From Apophysomyces variabilis (Eukaryota > Mucoromycota > Mucoromycetes > Mucorales > Mucoraceae): DNA of 64,000 bases. Every line of letters begins with the position of its first letter. The stretch's first letter is position 1. A model generated the notes under the pieces. The model was given only the letters and a program-made list of their open reading frames with translations. It was not told the origin of the DNA and did not search any database. The translations under genes were made by a program, and so were the position numbers. Location: contig MZZL01000408.1 in the NCBI GenBank assembly GCA_002749535.1, positions 2,062,631 to 2,126,630 of the forward strand, written 5' to 3'. Of the stretch, positions 23,574 through 42,157 are shown one piece after another.

Positions 23574-24777
23574 ATGGACGAGACGTTATGGGATATAATG
23601 GGTGAACTTGCTGGCGAGAGTCGTATGACAGGTACCAAAATAAGCGCATGGAGAGGTGCAAGTCACTTGGGGCTGAGCGGCTTGAGTTAGGGATTATTCC
23701 TCAATTAGAACCGCATTTTACCTCATTCAAAAAGAAGAGTAACACTGTCTCTGCATATCTTTGCAGCCCTTACACAGATTATGTTACCTCGGGTTTCGTA
23801 GACATTGGCTGGGACTGTGGATACCGCAACTGTCAGATGCTCATGACATTTCTACAAAGACAACAAGAAGCAGGGGATTATATTCTGAAACATGTGGGGG
23901 ATGTGTCAGGCTTGCAACAGATCCTAGAGAAGGCATGGGAAGAAGGTAATAACATTTTTTGCTTCTACCCCACTGATTCTCATCTATAATTCGGCCTACA
24001 GGATTTGATCCAGAAGGTGCCAAGCAGCTGAAGCACCATGTATATAAGACGAGAAAATGGATTGGGACTACAGAAGTCTATAGTATGCTTGTGTATCTGG
24101 GGGTTCGTTGTACCATCCTTGATTTCCATCATGCGACAGGTCCAAAAAATAGACATGATACTCTCTTCGATTGGATCCAGTCGTATTTTGAGAGCGCTAC
24201 TGTGACGAAACCAGATGGCTGCACTAAGGATGTCGTACATATCACTGACCGCCCTCCTCTGTACTTGCAGTATTCCGGGCATAGTATCACCGTCATTGGT
24301 ATTGAAGTGCTCAAGGATAAACGGCGTAATCTGATTGTCTTTGATCCTCAACAACGCATGTTACGATCCTATCGTTCTAAACCTTTAGAAACGACCGGTG
24401 ACGAAAGCGATATAACATCGTCCGTAGAAGATGAAGATGAATACGATAGTTCACAAAATAGTAGTCCCTCTTCATCAACGTCCACAAAAAGAAACGGAAA
24501 TGGGTCAGAGACATCAAATAGTAATGGTGGTTTAGCGACGCGGCTACTTGCAGGTTGGAGAGATAAATCACCTTTCACCAGATATTTCCAAAGACCGTTT
24601 CGAGTCGATGAAAAGGCCATTGCACGAAACAAGCAATACCAGCTACTTATATTAGGTGAGGTTGTCGATCAACGTGCGCAAGGTGGAAATCTCTGTTGGA
24701 ATAAGGACAAAGGCTATCTGCTTAACGAAGAAGAGCGCGAACTGATGAAGACAGTGACTAGCATGGGTGCATCATAA
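23574..24777 (+). CDS. Peptidase C78 (UFSP/ZUFSP-like) cysteine protease
   Basis: Exons 23574-23631, 23691-23945, 24002-24777; 362 residues. Seen: AYLCSPYTDY followed by GWDCGYRNCQML with catalytic Cys62, then YLQYSGHSITVIGIE with His198, and LIVFDPQ with Asp219: the order and spacing of the C78 triad. A 70-residue acidic, Ser/Asn-rich insert (about 233-300) separates VFDPQQR from the final strand (KQYQLLILGEVVDQ). Family role: animal members remove Ufm1 (UfSP) or cleave K63-linked ubiquitin chains (ZUFSP/ZUP1). No zinc finger or ubiquitin-binding N-terminal module is present, so the substrate is undetermined. The unspliced reading from 23648 also encodes the catalytic part, but the spliced model with a 59-nt intron gives the better N-terminus. 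Confidence 0.85.
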
Positions 24778-29497
<4,720 letters not shown>

Positions 29498-31138
29498 GAA
29501 GAGCTAGATGATATTGTTGGCAAAAGAACAAAGAAGAACAATAGAAGATGTTCCAAGATAAGGAAAATGGATAAACCGAGCGATACAGAAGAGAAACGTA
29601 ACATTTTCTCCTCTATTTGTGAACTTCAACCAATATTGAATAAGATAGTTTGTGTTACGTTTTTGTGTGATGGGTTACTGATCAGCGATGGAAATTGGAA
29701 TACTGCAGCAAGGTCTGGCTCGAAAGCAAACCTTTTGTTACAAAGACGGCGTCGGGGACATTTATGGATGTAATGAAGAGGATAAATCGTAGTAACAGTT
29801 TCCGAAGGTGATCCATTTAAGAAGTCTTGGAATTTTATGGTTTTTTTTTTTTTTTTGCGTGTTCTCTATCAAGGTCTCTTTCGAGTGCTTTCGCATGATA
29901 ACTTTAAGTAAGCAGCTTTTTCGGTTGCCACCGGCTTGACTGCAGGTACAGGATGCACGATGATGGAACACACTTGAATAAAACAGGATGATTCCATTAA
30001 GAATAATTTGTCCTGTGTGTAAAAGGCAAACAATAGATGGTTCGGATAGTTTTTTCTAAAATCAGAGAGGTTACACTACAGTTCGCAGATGGATCCTTCT
30101 ATTCTTGAAACCGAATTGGACAGATAGAAGCGTATAAAAGCCAAGGTACGCTTTGTCTCGAGAAAGTCTCGATTGCCTGATATTTATCTATTGCTGGAAG
30201 CGAATCGCACTGTCATTATCAAAGCATTGAAAGTTTCATGCTCGTGAGAAAGGAGGAAAAGAAGTTCAAAATACCAAATAAAATGCAAGTCCGCTAGGAA
30301 TACAAAGGATAGTACCAAAGATAAGCTCTTTTCTCTGTACGACCCATTCCCAGTTTTTTTTCTTCATCGATCAGTAACACTGGGTTCGTGTCAGACCTTT
30401 GAACTTTTTTTATTTCAATGAAACAACTAGTTGCATGCATTTATCCAGTTTGGGGAGTTTCAGCTTGTTGATGTGATAACCCTATTCCGTCAAAACAAGG
30501 ATATATTGGAAATAAGTGAGTGTACCTTTGAAACTTTTTGTAGTATTTGTCTGTTTCCAGTCAGTTTGACGCATTTGATCACATTGACTTCTTTCTTGTA
30601 TATAGCCTTTCATGGCTAACGTGTTGAATGGCATCAAACTTTACTTTCTTCTGTCATTTTGGTAAGCGAAAGGGGGGCTTAGTGAAGGGATTACGCTTTT
30701 TGATCTGATTACTGAGATGAGTGTTTTAGGCTAGTTTGTCCGATTGGAAAGGCTAAATGGAATGCCGGTTTCGCGGCATTTCGTACTTCTACCATGGACA
30801 AAGTGTTGGATCCATTTGAATCTCAGCACTAAGTTCTCAATTTCACTTTTTGGCCTATCCCGTTTTACATTATATAACATAGAATGGAATAGAATACAAC
30901 AGATAGCGAAATTGATCAGAGGTAAAGGGGAGCCAATTAAACCTAAAAAAGGTCTTCAGAAAAAATCTTCTTACACAAAGGAGTTTTTGTTATGGTTTTT
31001 TTTTTCGTTTCCTCGGGGCGGTGCGTCACATAACTGTACTGTAAAAAAATTATGTATGCCCATAACAGGCATATTGCTATTTTTTTTTTCCCTTCTGTTT
31101 GAGTCCTTTCCACTCTTCTTTTTTTATCGGCTTCCACC
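29498..31138. other. Intergenic region without recognised gene
   Basis: About 1.6 kb between Hsp70 and the zinc transporter. It contains a run of 16 T at 29841-29856 and CT-rich leader sequence after about 31080. Frames such as 30744-31142 lack motifs. Confidence 0.6.
29841..29856 (+). repeat. Poly-T run (16 nt)
   Basis: Sixteen consecutive T in the 3' region after Hsp70. Confidence 0.9.
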
Positions 31139-32719
31139 ATGACACTTTCGCACAGAACTGGAGAAGCAGATGAACATACCCCATTGACACATAGTCATGG
31201 CGAACGAAGAAACAGTCTTACTGGCTCCGTCGTGTCCTATTCTTTCCCTAATTCCTCCTCTTGCGCTAACATAACTTCCAAGAATGCCGACCTAGCTAAA
31301 TCGACAAAGAAAAAACTATTGTTTGCAACCGTATTGGCTCTGTTGTTTTTTGCCACAGAGCTTGTCGCCGGTTACTTTGCAAATTCACTGGGTGAGTCAG
31401 TAATGAAGCAAGCCTGATCTTTAACCATGCGTAAAAAAAACCTCGGCGCTTTTTTTTAGCCCTCATGTCGGACGCTTTTCACTTATTGTCTGATGTCGCC
31501 AGTTTCATTGTTGCCTTGGTTGCTATTTATTTGGCCGAGAAACCCCCAACGAAGCGTATGTATTAATCACTAGCAGGATAACTAAAGACATGGAAACTAA
31601 AATGAATGCTGCCGGACAGGACATACCTATGGTTTCCATCGTGCTGAGGTCATTGCCGCCCTGGTTTCCGTCCTTACTATTTGGGTCTTGACAGGTTTTC
31701 TGGTTTATGAAGCTATTCAACGTGTTAAGAATCCCCAGCCAATTGATGCCAAGTTGGTAAATATCAAAGACATCTTTAATATTCCTTTTTTTAATATTGT
31801 TGGTCTTTGTTTGGTAGATGTGTATCACTGCCTCTATTGGTGTGGCTGTCAATATAGTGTAAGTGTGTGATTTCCAATTGAACGGAAAAAAACTATCGTC
31901 TGCAGCACAAGAAAGAATTGACTGAGAAAGAACGTTTTTAGTTTGGCCTATGTGTTGGGTGGACATCACCACGGTCATAGCCATGACCATGACCACGATT
32001 CTGCTCATAATCATGATGACGCCGAAGCCAATATCGAACATAACCATACACACAAGGTAAGAAAAAGGGAAAAAGGAAAAAAGGAAAACAGCCTAAAAAG
32101 AAGATGATATGAGCTTTGTTACTTAACTTTCACATGTTTCTTTTTGGGATTAGGAGGCGAATATTAACCTTCGTGCGGCGGCACTCCACGTGTTGGGCGA
32201 TTTGTTGGCCTCTGTCGGTAAGCTCAACTGTTTTGGGTCTAGGAACAAAGAGGGGGTCACTCATCATGGGTAACCTATTTTGCAGGTGTCCTTGTATCAT
32301 CCATCATCTTGATTTTCAAGCCAACATTTACGATCGTGGACCCGATCTGTACCTTTGTATTCTCTCTTCTTGTGCTTTACACCACTTATCACCTTGTCAA
32401 GGACTCTTTGGCTGTATTGATGGAGGGTGTTCCTGGCCATCTCCAGCCTGAGGCCATCGAAAAGTCGCTATCTCAAATTCCTGGTGTGATTGCTGTTCAT
32501 GATTTGCACATCTGGACACTTTCTCCTGGAAAGAGTTCGTTGACTGCTCACATCACTGTATCTCGCGATGCTCAACTTAGCTATGATGAGTTATTGGCAA
32601 GAAGTCAACGTATTGTGTGTGACCTTTACGGAGTTCATCACTCCACGTTGCAGATTGAGTCGGATCAGGCGGGATTTACAAACCACTGCAGACCAGAGAT
32701 CTGCACTCCGAGAGAGTAA
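31139..32719 (+). CDS. CDF-family zinc transporter (ZnT/Zrc1-like)
   Basis: Seven exons: 31139-31391, 31460-31555, 31620-31756, 31818-31858, 31942-32056, 32154-32217, 32286-32719; 379 residues. Seen: six hydrophobic segments, the paired transport-site motifs HLLSD (second segment) and HVLGD (fifth segment), the signature YGFHRAEV, and a His-rich cytosolic loop ([20 protein letters not shown]) between segments four and five. A C-terminal ferredoxin-like domain follows ([20 protein letters not shown]). Family role: zinc export from the cytosol into vacuole or secretory compartments in exchange for protons. Two HxxxD motifs plus the His loop point to zinc rather than manganese. Its size and single loop are closer to animal ZnT2/3 and plant MTP1 than to the longer yeast Zrc1. 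The organelle cannot be read from the sequence. Confidence 0.93.
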
Positions 32720-35088
<2,369 letters not shown>

Positions 35089-35982
35089 AAAAAAGAAAGA
35101 AAAAAGAGCGTAAAAACAAACACAACGCTGTCTCTCTCTTTTTTTCTTTATTCATCTATTCTATTCTGTACTATATATCCCACGCACACACACACACTTG
35201 TTTTTTTTATCTGTTTAATTTAGTTCCTGCATTTGTACATTTTTATATTGTAACACTATACCAACACCCGCAAAGTTCCCGCTCTCAATGGGCCTTATAA
35301 AGGAAGATGAATTCCCCTTTATTTCTCTTTTTGTTCTCTTGGTAAAAGGGAATGGAAGTACATGAACTTAGTGTACCACAAGGCCGAAAAAGAAAAATAA
35401 ATGAATATCATTAAAAAAAAAAAAAAGAAACGCCCATTGACGTAATCGATACGTAAATGCTTTGAAGGAAAACATCATGGGAACAAGGAACATGCTTGTC
35501 GAAGTCTTTTTTTGTGCAACAGGGAAAAAAAAAGGGTATCCAAGGGAACGTGTCCCTGTACCGGGCACTTTGCTTTTGCAACATAGCAACATATGCACGG
35601 CAAAATCACTCACTTGGACGCATGCTTACAGAAATCGTTTAACTCAGTGGGAATACAAACTGTTTATTCTTTCCACGTTAGGATGATTCATGAACTGAAG
35701 AGAAGAAGAAAACGTAGAAAAACAAGAGAATATAGTTTACCATATAAAGTTAGTTTTTTTGGCTCAAAAAGACAACTGCTTTACTGGAACTCAGCATCGC
35801 TTGGGAAAAATGGTTTAATTCCGTATTGTATTTTGAAAAGAAAAGTAAAAAAAAAAAATAAGAAATGTATAGCAAGAATTACGAGTTTATAAAAAGAAAG
35901 AAAGAGTTCATCTTTTTAAAGAAAGAATAAAATTTGACTAAACGATTGTATGAGTACTACTCGCTTTAATTTTTATATCGTC
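35089..35982. other. Intergenic region between convergent genes
   Basis: About 0.9 kb, A/T-rich, with a CA microsatellite and several A-runs. It contains the 3' ends of glycerol kinase (+) and the septin (-). No gene seen. Confidence 0.6.
35185..35197 (+). repeat. CA microsatellite
   Basis: Uninterrupted CA dinucleotide run in the 3' region of the glycerol kinase gene. Confidence 0.8.
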
Positions 35983-37799
35983 TTATTTGTTAAAAGAAAA
36001 GCCCTTCTTCTTTGCTGCCTTTTCAGGAGTCATGGGTCTACCGGATTCCAGGCGGCGTCTCTTTTCTTCCAATTCTAAACGTTGTTTCTCAAGTGCCTCC
36101 TTCATCTCCTTGTGGCGGGCATACAACTGGATCATTTTGCAAAGAAAACAAAAAGAGATATGATGAGCCTAAAGATATTCCGCAGCGCATGACGAAACTC
36201 ACCTCTTCTTCGGATTGTTTCAGTTTTGCTTCTTTTTCCTGAACCTTTGCCTGGAAAACGGCTCTCATTTCAGCTTCCATCTTGGCCAGTTTTTGTTCAT
36301 GGGCTACACGCTCTTCTTCCATTTTCTGTACGGGGTTCACCTCCTTGAAGACAGAAGGATCCTGCTGGATACCCATTGCTGTTAATTTCTCTGTACGATA
36401 GTTTTCGTACAGCACATCATTGGTGAATTCCTTTAATTCTTCCATGTGTGTGCTACCAAACAAGATGGATGCATTAGGAAATGCATATTTATGGAAAGAA
36501 AAATTTGATAGTTTTTTTGTCTTACCGGATCAGCATCTGTCGAAGTTTGACAAAGTCACAGTGTTCTTCATTGTCTACTTCAATGACACCCCAAGGGTAC
36601 TTGCGACCACGTACACGACGTCCACCTTCCACTTCGAATTCTTTGTCTGATCCAACAACGGCAAACGGGATCTTGGACATAATTTCACGGTTTTCAGCAA
36701 TGGTTTCTTTATCGTCATATTCATACACCGGTGCCTGATAGATCTGGATTTTGTGATAATTAATGTCGGCCAAGATGCGCTGTTTGAATGCAAGCACTTC
36801 CTCCTCCGTCAGGGTATCTGCCTTGGCAATCACAGGGATAAGATTGACACGGGTATGAAGACGACGCATAAACTCGATATCCAATGGCTTAAGACTAACA
36901 GAAATAAAACAAAGAATGGTTGGAAAGATCAATAAAGCTAAATAGGCCTGCTCTTTTGTCTTCTTTTCTTTTTCTAACTTACGCATGGCCTGTCGGGGAA
37001 ATGAAATAAAGGCATGCATGAATTCGATTATCGACCATACGACGTCTGTTGACGCGGTTTTCTTGTTCAAGATAAGCATCAAAGCGAGACTCGATATTGT
37101 CAAGAATTGGCTTCCAGCTATACAAATAGAAGCGATAGATTTTTTATGTTTGAGGAAAAAGAAACGTTTTTCGCTGTTGTCAACCACGTGTTACCTTTCC
37201 TCATTGTTAACAAAATCGCCAAAGCCAGGTGTATCCACCACGGTCAATCGCAATTTGACTCCATTCTCTTCAATATCAGAAGTGATAGATTGGATCTCAA
37301 CGGTCTGAGGTGTTTCGTGCGTCAGCTCGACATTTTCCTTGGGCGGATACAGACCGGTGTTGAACAAGGTATTGACTAAGGTGGATTTACCAAGACCAGA
37401 TTCACCTAGAATTAAAAAAGAAAAAACAAGTTGGATGCTCTATCCCTATCTTATTCCCTCCACTCTTTTCCCCTTTCCTGGTTTTCATTCTTTTTTCTGA
37501 TTTTCTTTGGAACTTACCGACAACCATACAAGTGAACTGGAATCCTTTTTTGACTGACTTGCGATGGACTTGATTAGGAAGATTGGCGAAACCAACATAA
37601 CCTTGCAGTTTTTTGCGCAATATGGTAATCTAAAGAAGGGTGGGCATGATGATAGGTTATTTTGTATGTTGAGAGGAGGGATGCATAAGAACTGCCTACA
37701 CCAGATGAAACACCGTTTGCTTGATCTGTGTATGGAAAAGATGATTAGCGTTTTGGTTTGTATTTTGTAAATTGGGGTTAATGAATACCAACCAGCCAT
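35983..37799 (-). CDS. Septin, Cdc3/Spn1 group
   Basis: Eight exons (minus): 37793-37799, 37700-37725, 37518-37629, 37195-37405, 36983-37117, 36526-36894, 36203-36452, 35983-36126; 417 residues. Seen: the polybasic entry [21 protein letters not shown]-loop [10 protein letters not shown]3 [10 protein letters not shown]4 AKAD, the septin unique element with [15 protein letters not shown], and a C-terminal coiled coil ([16 protein letters not shown], then [10 protein letters not shown]) ending KKKGFSFNK. The coiled-coil segment and basic tail match yeast Cdc3 ([16 protein letters not shown]). Role: GTP-binding filament subunit at septa and branch points. The first coding exon is just 7 nt (ATG GCT G) and the second 26 nt. 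This start gives a short N-terminus ([11 protein letters not shown]) directly before the core. Confidence 0.93.
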
Positions 37800-38624
37800 G
37801 TTATTAATGCTGTGGTTAATGAGGGATAACTAAGAAACAAAAAAAAGAGGGCTTGTGGGCTTTCCTTTTTGCTGAAAGAGATGGATAGGTGAAGGGTGAA
37901 ACTTAAGGTACCGGGGTAAAAAAAAGAAAAGAAAAGAAGGTTACGGGGTGTTGAGGAAAAGGGGACGGACGACAAAGAGAGAGTGAGTGAGTGAGTGTAT
38001 AAGTCTATAGACAAGAGGGTTAGACTGGTTGAACGTGAAAAGGGGCGAAAAGGGAAAAGAAAGGGGCGGGGAACGACACGCAGAGGGATCGGGGGAATGG
38101 GCGTGTATGGAGGCTAGAGAGCGTGTTCTGTGCGGCTATTCAAATAAGATAGACAAAGTGCCAGTCGCAATTGGATGATCAAAGCGCTATCCTACTCATT
38201 TCTCACATACAACCCATCCAAAAGGTGGGTACTTCTTACCACTTTGCTTCATACATGAAACAAAATGAGAAAGGGTACGAAGACAAACCCTTTAGACGAG
38301 ACTGGAAATACACATGACACATTGTCACTGGCATATAAACAAGGGATAACTTTGTTTCCCTTTTTTTTTTCCCTTTTGTTCTTGCTTTTACCGCCCTACA
38401 AGAAAGGAATTATGATGATACAAAATAATTTACATAATATAACTGATTAAGTGGTAATGTTGGAATGTGAAAATAGACGTTGTCGAAGGCGATGGATACT
38501 TGTAAAAGATGACGATGTTTGGCAAAAGGTTGGACACGAATCAGTTGCTCGTTGACAATGAAGAAAAGATAGCGAAGACGCCGATGGACTGGGTATGTAG
38601 GATGATGTGTGTGCGTAATGCTGC
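37800..38624. other. Intergenic region with GTGA microsatellite
   Basis: About 0.8 kb upstream of the septin. It contains purine-rich leader sequence (minus-strand CT tract at 37830-37980) and a short tetranucleotide repeat. No gene seen. Confidence 0.6.
37981..37997 (+). repeat. GTGA tetranucleotide repeat
   Basis: About four copies of GAGT/GTGA in the septin promoter. Confidence 0.8.
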
Positions 38625-39122
38625 TTATCTATGCTGCGTCAGATATGCTAAAGCAGAATCAATAGAATACTTACTCTTGCGTAAGAAAGTCCGCCCCAAT
38701 CGATTCAACAGGTGGCAGAATATGTTAGTACGTTTGCTTCGCTCTTGAGAGGAACATCGAAAAGAGGGACTCGAGGGAGAATAAGATGCTGATGTTGATG
38801 AGAATGGCGATGTGCATATGGGTGGAGTAGGTGCATGTCTTGACGGTTGAGAATAGTAGTGAAGATGGATACGTTCCTGGATCTGTTGTTCTACCATTCG
38901 TTTGGTTTCTGGAGAAGGTCTACGTTGTTTACGTTTGCAATCGTTCAAAGTGATAGGCTCCAGTCTAAGCAAGACGGGCAATCGATAGACTTTTTTCTTA
39001 ACCTTCTTAGTGACGAGGTCGGTCTCAGTCACCATGAGATAGTCATTAACAAAGACACATTCCGTTTTCTGACTAGACGCAATGGATCGAGTGTCAGGAT
39101 AAGTAAATTGTGGTTTGTGCAT
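38625..39122 (-). CDS. Small basic Ser-rich protein, function unknown
   Basis: Single-exon frame of 165 residues. Seen: a moderately ordered N-terminal half (ECVFVNDYLMVTETDL, then KKVYRLPVLLRLEPITL), a basic segment (KRKQRRPSPETKR), a Ser/Pro-rich stretch, and a basic helical C-terminus (LLNRLGRTFLRKSKYS). No signal peptide or membrane segment. Balanced composition and the shared promoter with the plus-strand gene 249 bp away support a real gene. The 3' end could instead be spliced at GTACTAAC near 38728, changing the last 25 residues. No family was recognised. Confidence 0.5.
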   Translation of the reverse strand: MHKPQFTYPDTRSIASSQKTECVFVNDYLMVTETDLVTKKVKKKVYRLPVLLRLEPITLNDCKRKQRRPSPETKRMVEQQIQERIHLHYYSQPSRHAPTPPICTSPFSSTSASYSPSSPSFRCSSQERSKRTNIFCHLLNRLGRTFLRKSKYSIDSALAYLTQHR

Positions 39123-39246
39123 GAAAGAAACCCGATATCCATGTTAGATCCATTCTTTATACTTGGAGACCAAAACAATAAAATGATAAAGAGACAATGA
39201 ATAAAATAAAATAACAAGAAAAAAGTAGCCCCACTAATTTAGCTAC

Positions 39247-39268
39247 TGGCGGCGTAGTTTAGCCGCCA
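39247..39268. promoter_or_regulatory. GC-rich inverted repeat resembling URS1 sites in a shared promoter
   Basis: TGGCGGC at 39247-39253 and GCCGCCA at 39262-39268 form a perfect 7-bp inverted repeat with an 8-bp loop between two divergent small genes. The right arm reads TTTAGCCGCCAA, close to the yeast Ume6 URS1 consensus TAGCCGCC(G/C)A. Binding is inference. Confidence 0.45.
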
Positions 39269-39303
39269 ACGCAAGGCTCTCTCTCTGCCCAAAAAAAGAA
39301 CTG

Positions 39304-39314
39304 ATGGTATATAT
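39304..39314 (+). promoter_or_regulatory. TATA-like element
   Basis: A GATGGTATATATAC-type sequence about 57-65 bases before the ATG at 39371. Confidence 0.45.
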
Positions 39315-39370
39315 ACGTAATCAGACAGGTTTGTTCTCCTTTTTTTTACGTTTCTTTTCCCTTTTTTCCC

Positions 39371-39601
39371 ATGTCATTGAACAAGAAACAATCATCATCG
39401 CTTTACGACACTCTCCCTGTGCTTGACGCTTGGTACACTCCGTCTCAATATACCCAATCCAACAATCAAGATTCAGCTCGTCGAAGACGTCCTAAAATCA
39501 CCTTCTCAAGTCGTCCTCCTCTTATTTACACAGGCACTCCTCCAAACTCGATCGCACGTCTTCAAACAACCGAGAAAAAAGGACTTTTTAAAAATGTATG
39601 A
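39371..39601 (+). CDS. Small protein of 76 residues, function unknown
   Basis: Short frame preceded by a TATA-like element and a T/C-rich leader, with the ATG in a good context. The product is polar and basic in the centre (SARRRRPKITFSSRPP), with aromatic/Pro-rich flanks (PVLDAWYTPSQYTQ) and a basic C-terminus (EKKGLFKNV). No membrane segment. The R-R-R-R-P-x-I-T-F string may be a nuclear or phosphatase-docking motif (RxITF-like), but that is only suggestive. Probably a genuine small regulatory protein. Confidence 0.5.
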   Translation: MSLNKKQSSSLYDTLPVLDAWYTPSQYTQSNNQDSARRRRPKITFSSRPPLIYTGTPPNSIARLQTTEKKGLFKNV

Positions 39602-39676
39602 GTAATAGCGTTGTTTACAAAAATTAGCGCATGTGTATTGGTATGCAAGATATATGAAATGTGTGTAAAACTTCTT

Positions 39677-40330
39677 TTAATCGCTCTCTTCCTCCGATAA
39701 AGCCGCCTTGTCCGTAGCATCATTCTGCTTCATTATCTATTCCCACCCACAAAGAAAAAACAATAAGATTCATTTTCATATGTTCATACCAATCCTCCGG
39801 TTTCTCATACCTGTGCCCGCAGTTTTCTTTCCACATCAGATGCTTTCAGTTTAGATACCAGCAGCTTCACGTTGCGTTTCAAATTCTCGTCTAAAGCCTG
39901 TTCCTTCCTTGTCATGACATCTGAAAAAAATTTGAATCGCTGCTTGATCAACAAAGAAGCGTAACTTACCGATAGGGTTTTCCTTCTTTTGTTTCTCAAC
40001 ACGGTATTGCTTCCACTTTTGATGCTGCCCATACCGAATCTCGTTCTTGATCTTCTTCAATCCATTTTTGGTGCTCGGTAAAACGGGTGGTGCACTTGGC
40101 TTTTCGTCGACTCGTTTACGCTTAGTGGAAGTTTTATCTTTAAGAAGCAGATCAAGCGAATTTTTTGCGAGCTTTGATGACATGAAGTTTTTCTGAACAA
40201 GGTGTGCTTCCAACAGTTTGCAGTCACCGACAACAAAGCCAATGTCGGGGTTTCTTTGTGTCCAAGGTCAAACAAACACTTCGCTTTGGTTTTTTTCTTT
40301 TGGTTCTCGATCTTTATCAGGAACCATCAT
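39677..40330 (-). CDS. Basic, probably nucleolar protein, function unknown
   Basis: Exons (minus) 40280-40330, 39970-40192, 39811-39920, 39677-39736; 147 residues, frame closing exactly. Seen: a Lys/Arg-rich composition (DKTSTKRKRVDEKP, then KNGLKKIKNEIRYG), a helical segment (ENLKRNVKLLVSKLKASDVE) and a short acidic tail (LSEEESD). This composition is common among small ribosome-biogenesis factors, but no named family could be assigned. The first intron (87 nt) was set by the only acceptor that preserves the frame; its donor GTGTTT is weak, so the N-terminal 17 residues are less certain. Confidence 0.55.
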
Positions 40331-40972
40331 TGTCTACCTATGTTGCCTTTTTTCAGACGATAAGCCAATTTCCAAAATAAGCTCATGAAATGATACACAA
40401 ATTTTATTAAAAAGAAGAAGAATCAAAGCATTGAGGTCGCACATTAGTTGAAGATTGCATGGCACTATTTAACAGGTTTCACTAAATCAATCCCGCAGAG
40501 ATCTTTATCTCAATCGAGAGGGTCACTGCTTACAGTGGTTTACTGGAAACAAGCGACTAATCCTATCAATGACAATTATACTAGAACTCATGCTGCTCTT
40601 TTGCTAATGACACAGCAGATACGGGATATCTTACACCACAAGATGAATACAAAGAAAAAAGGATTATTATCAGAATTATAGAGTGGTGTTAACGAGAGTA
40701 AGGTGTATTCTCTTTTCGCTCATTAAGAAAAAATCAGAGGAAGATATATTTGCAAAGATCTAAGAAAGAAATAAGATATGAGACTGACGCAAGCTTGATC
40801 CAGATTTCACGATGACTGATCGATCCTGCGCCTTGGATGGAAAATCCAAAGTGACTGTGAGGAAAAGGGGAAGAAGTCCGGTCGAGACACACCTTAGCCC
40901 TCCAAGGCCTTAGAAAAAGAAAAGAAACCTCTCCTCTTTCTTCTTCTTCATTGTTTTTCTCTTTTTCCCCAC
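40331..40972. other. Intergenic region between divergent genes
   Basis: About 0.64 kb between the basic protein and the HotDog dehydratase, ending in a CT-rich leader. The frame at 40448-40681 has no support. Confidence 0.5.
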
Positions 40973-42029
40973 ATGCTCGGTTGTCTGTCGAGACATTTTG
41001 TACGTGCACGTTCACCATGCGCACAAACGCGAGGACTTGCTAATCTTGTGGAGGCATGGAAAGCAAAATTGCCCATGGAAGTTGTCGAACAAGACGTGCT
41101 AGCCGAATCCCCTCTCAATCTTTTGGGATGCACACTCAATGAACCTGTGCCTCGAGATATTGTACCAGCTACCTGGCACCATGTCTATTTTCCACATAGA
41201 ACGCCCGAGAATGCCTTGGCAGCGGATGGCTACGAAGCCGAATTCTGTCCACCCCCTCCATTTGTCCAACGTCTATGGGCTGGTGCCCACTTTACCTGGT
41301 CAAAGACCAATCCTTTAAGGATAGGCAACGAATGCAGCATGACGACCACCCTGGAGAGAGTGGACTATTATCCACATAACGACTCCTTGTTTGTCTATTT
41401 AAACAAGGATATTGCGAACGCGCAAGGCTGGTCCATGCGCGAACAACGATGCCTCGTCTATCTTACAAAACAACCCACAGCAGCCAATCGGTCCATCCAA
41501 TTAAGAAAACAACCAGAGTTCTCCAAGGTGGTCATCCCATCACCTATTATGCTGTTCCGATACTCCGCATTGACCTTCAATTCCCACAGGATTCATTATG
41601 ATCACCTCTATGCAACGACACAAGAAAATCATCCAGGTAAAAAAGAAAAAATCAAAGACCCCCTTCTCTCCTCCTTTTCCCCTCTGTACCCCTCCCCCGC
41701 CGCCCTTATTTTTTTTAATCTCGCTGTTTTTATCCTCGTTAATTTGACCCTCTGTTTTTCTATTAGCTTGTCTGGTGCACGGACCATTGAGTAGCACTTT
41801 GTTACTAAACCTTCTCCGATCCCATCTTGCTGACGAGGATGCATTGGATGAATCTGCTATTGTCTCCTTCCGATACCGCTGCCTCTCACCACTCTATGTG
41901 AATCAACAGATCACCTTGTGTGGTCGTGAGGCAGCACCACATCAACCGGATAGAAAAAGCTATGAAGTCTGGATCATAGATCACCAGGGGAATCTTGCTG
42001 TCAAGGGAACTGTTGATATTGCCTTGTAA
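40973..42029 (+). CDS. HotDog-fold 3-hydroxyacyl-thioester dehydratase, mitochondrial (Htd2-like)
   Basis: Exons 40973-41636 and 41767-42029; 308 residues. Seen: an Arg-containing presequence (MLGCLSRHFVRARSP), an N-terminal degenerate HotDog half (PFVQRLWAGAHFTW), and a second half with the hydratase signature RYSALTFNSHRIHYDHLYA containing the catalytic His, followed by HPACLVHGPLSSTLLL. This matches fungal Htd2 and the related mesaconyl-C4-CoA hydratase group. Role of Htd2: the dehydration step of mitochondrial type II fatty acid synthesis, which supplies octanoate for lipoic acid. The mitochondrial location is inferred from the N-terminus. It ends 128 bp from the convergent first bZIP gene. 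Confidence 0.85.
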
Positions 42030-42157
42030 TGCGCTTTATTTACATTGAAAACAAACTATATATAAAAAAACAAGAAAACAAATGGGAACTAAAGATCACC
42101 AAGAAAAATACGAGTGCATGTATGCCTTGTCCGTCTTCTTTTTGTTTTACAGTGGAT

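Noticed and set aside
31523..32053. Minus-strand open frame of 176 residues with many Met/Val
   Set aside because: Antisense to the His-rich and membrane segments of the zinc transporter; composition reflects the complement of CAT/GAC codons.
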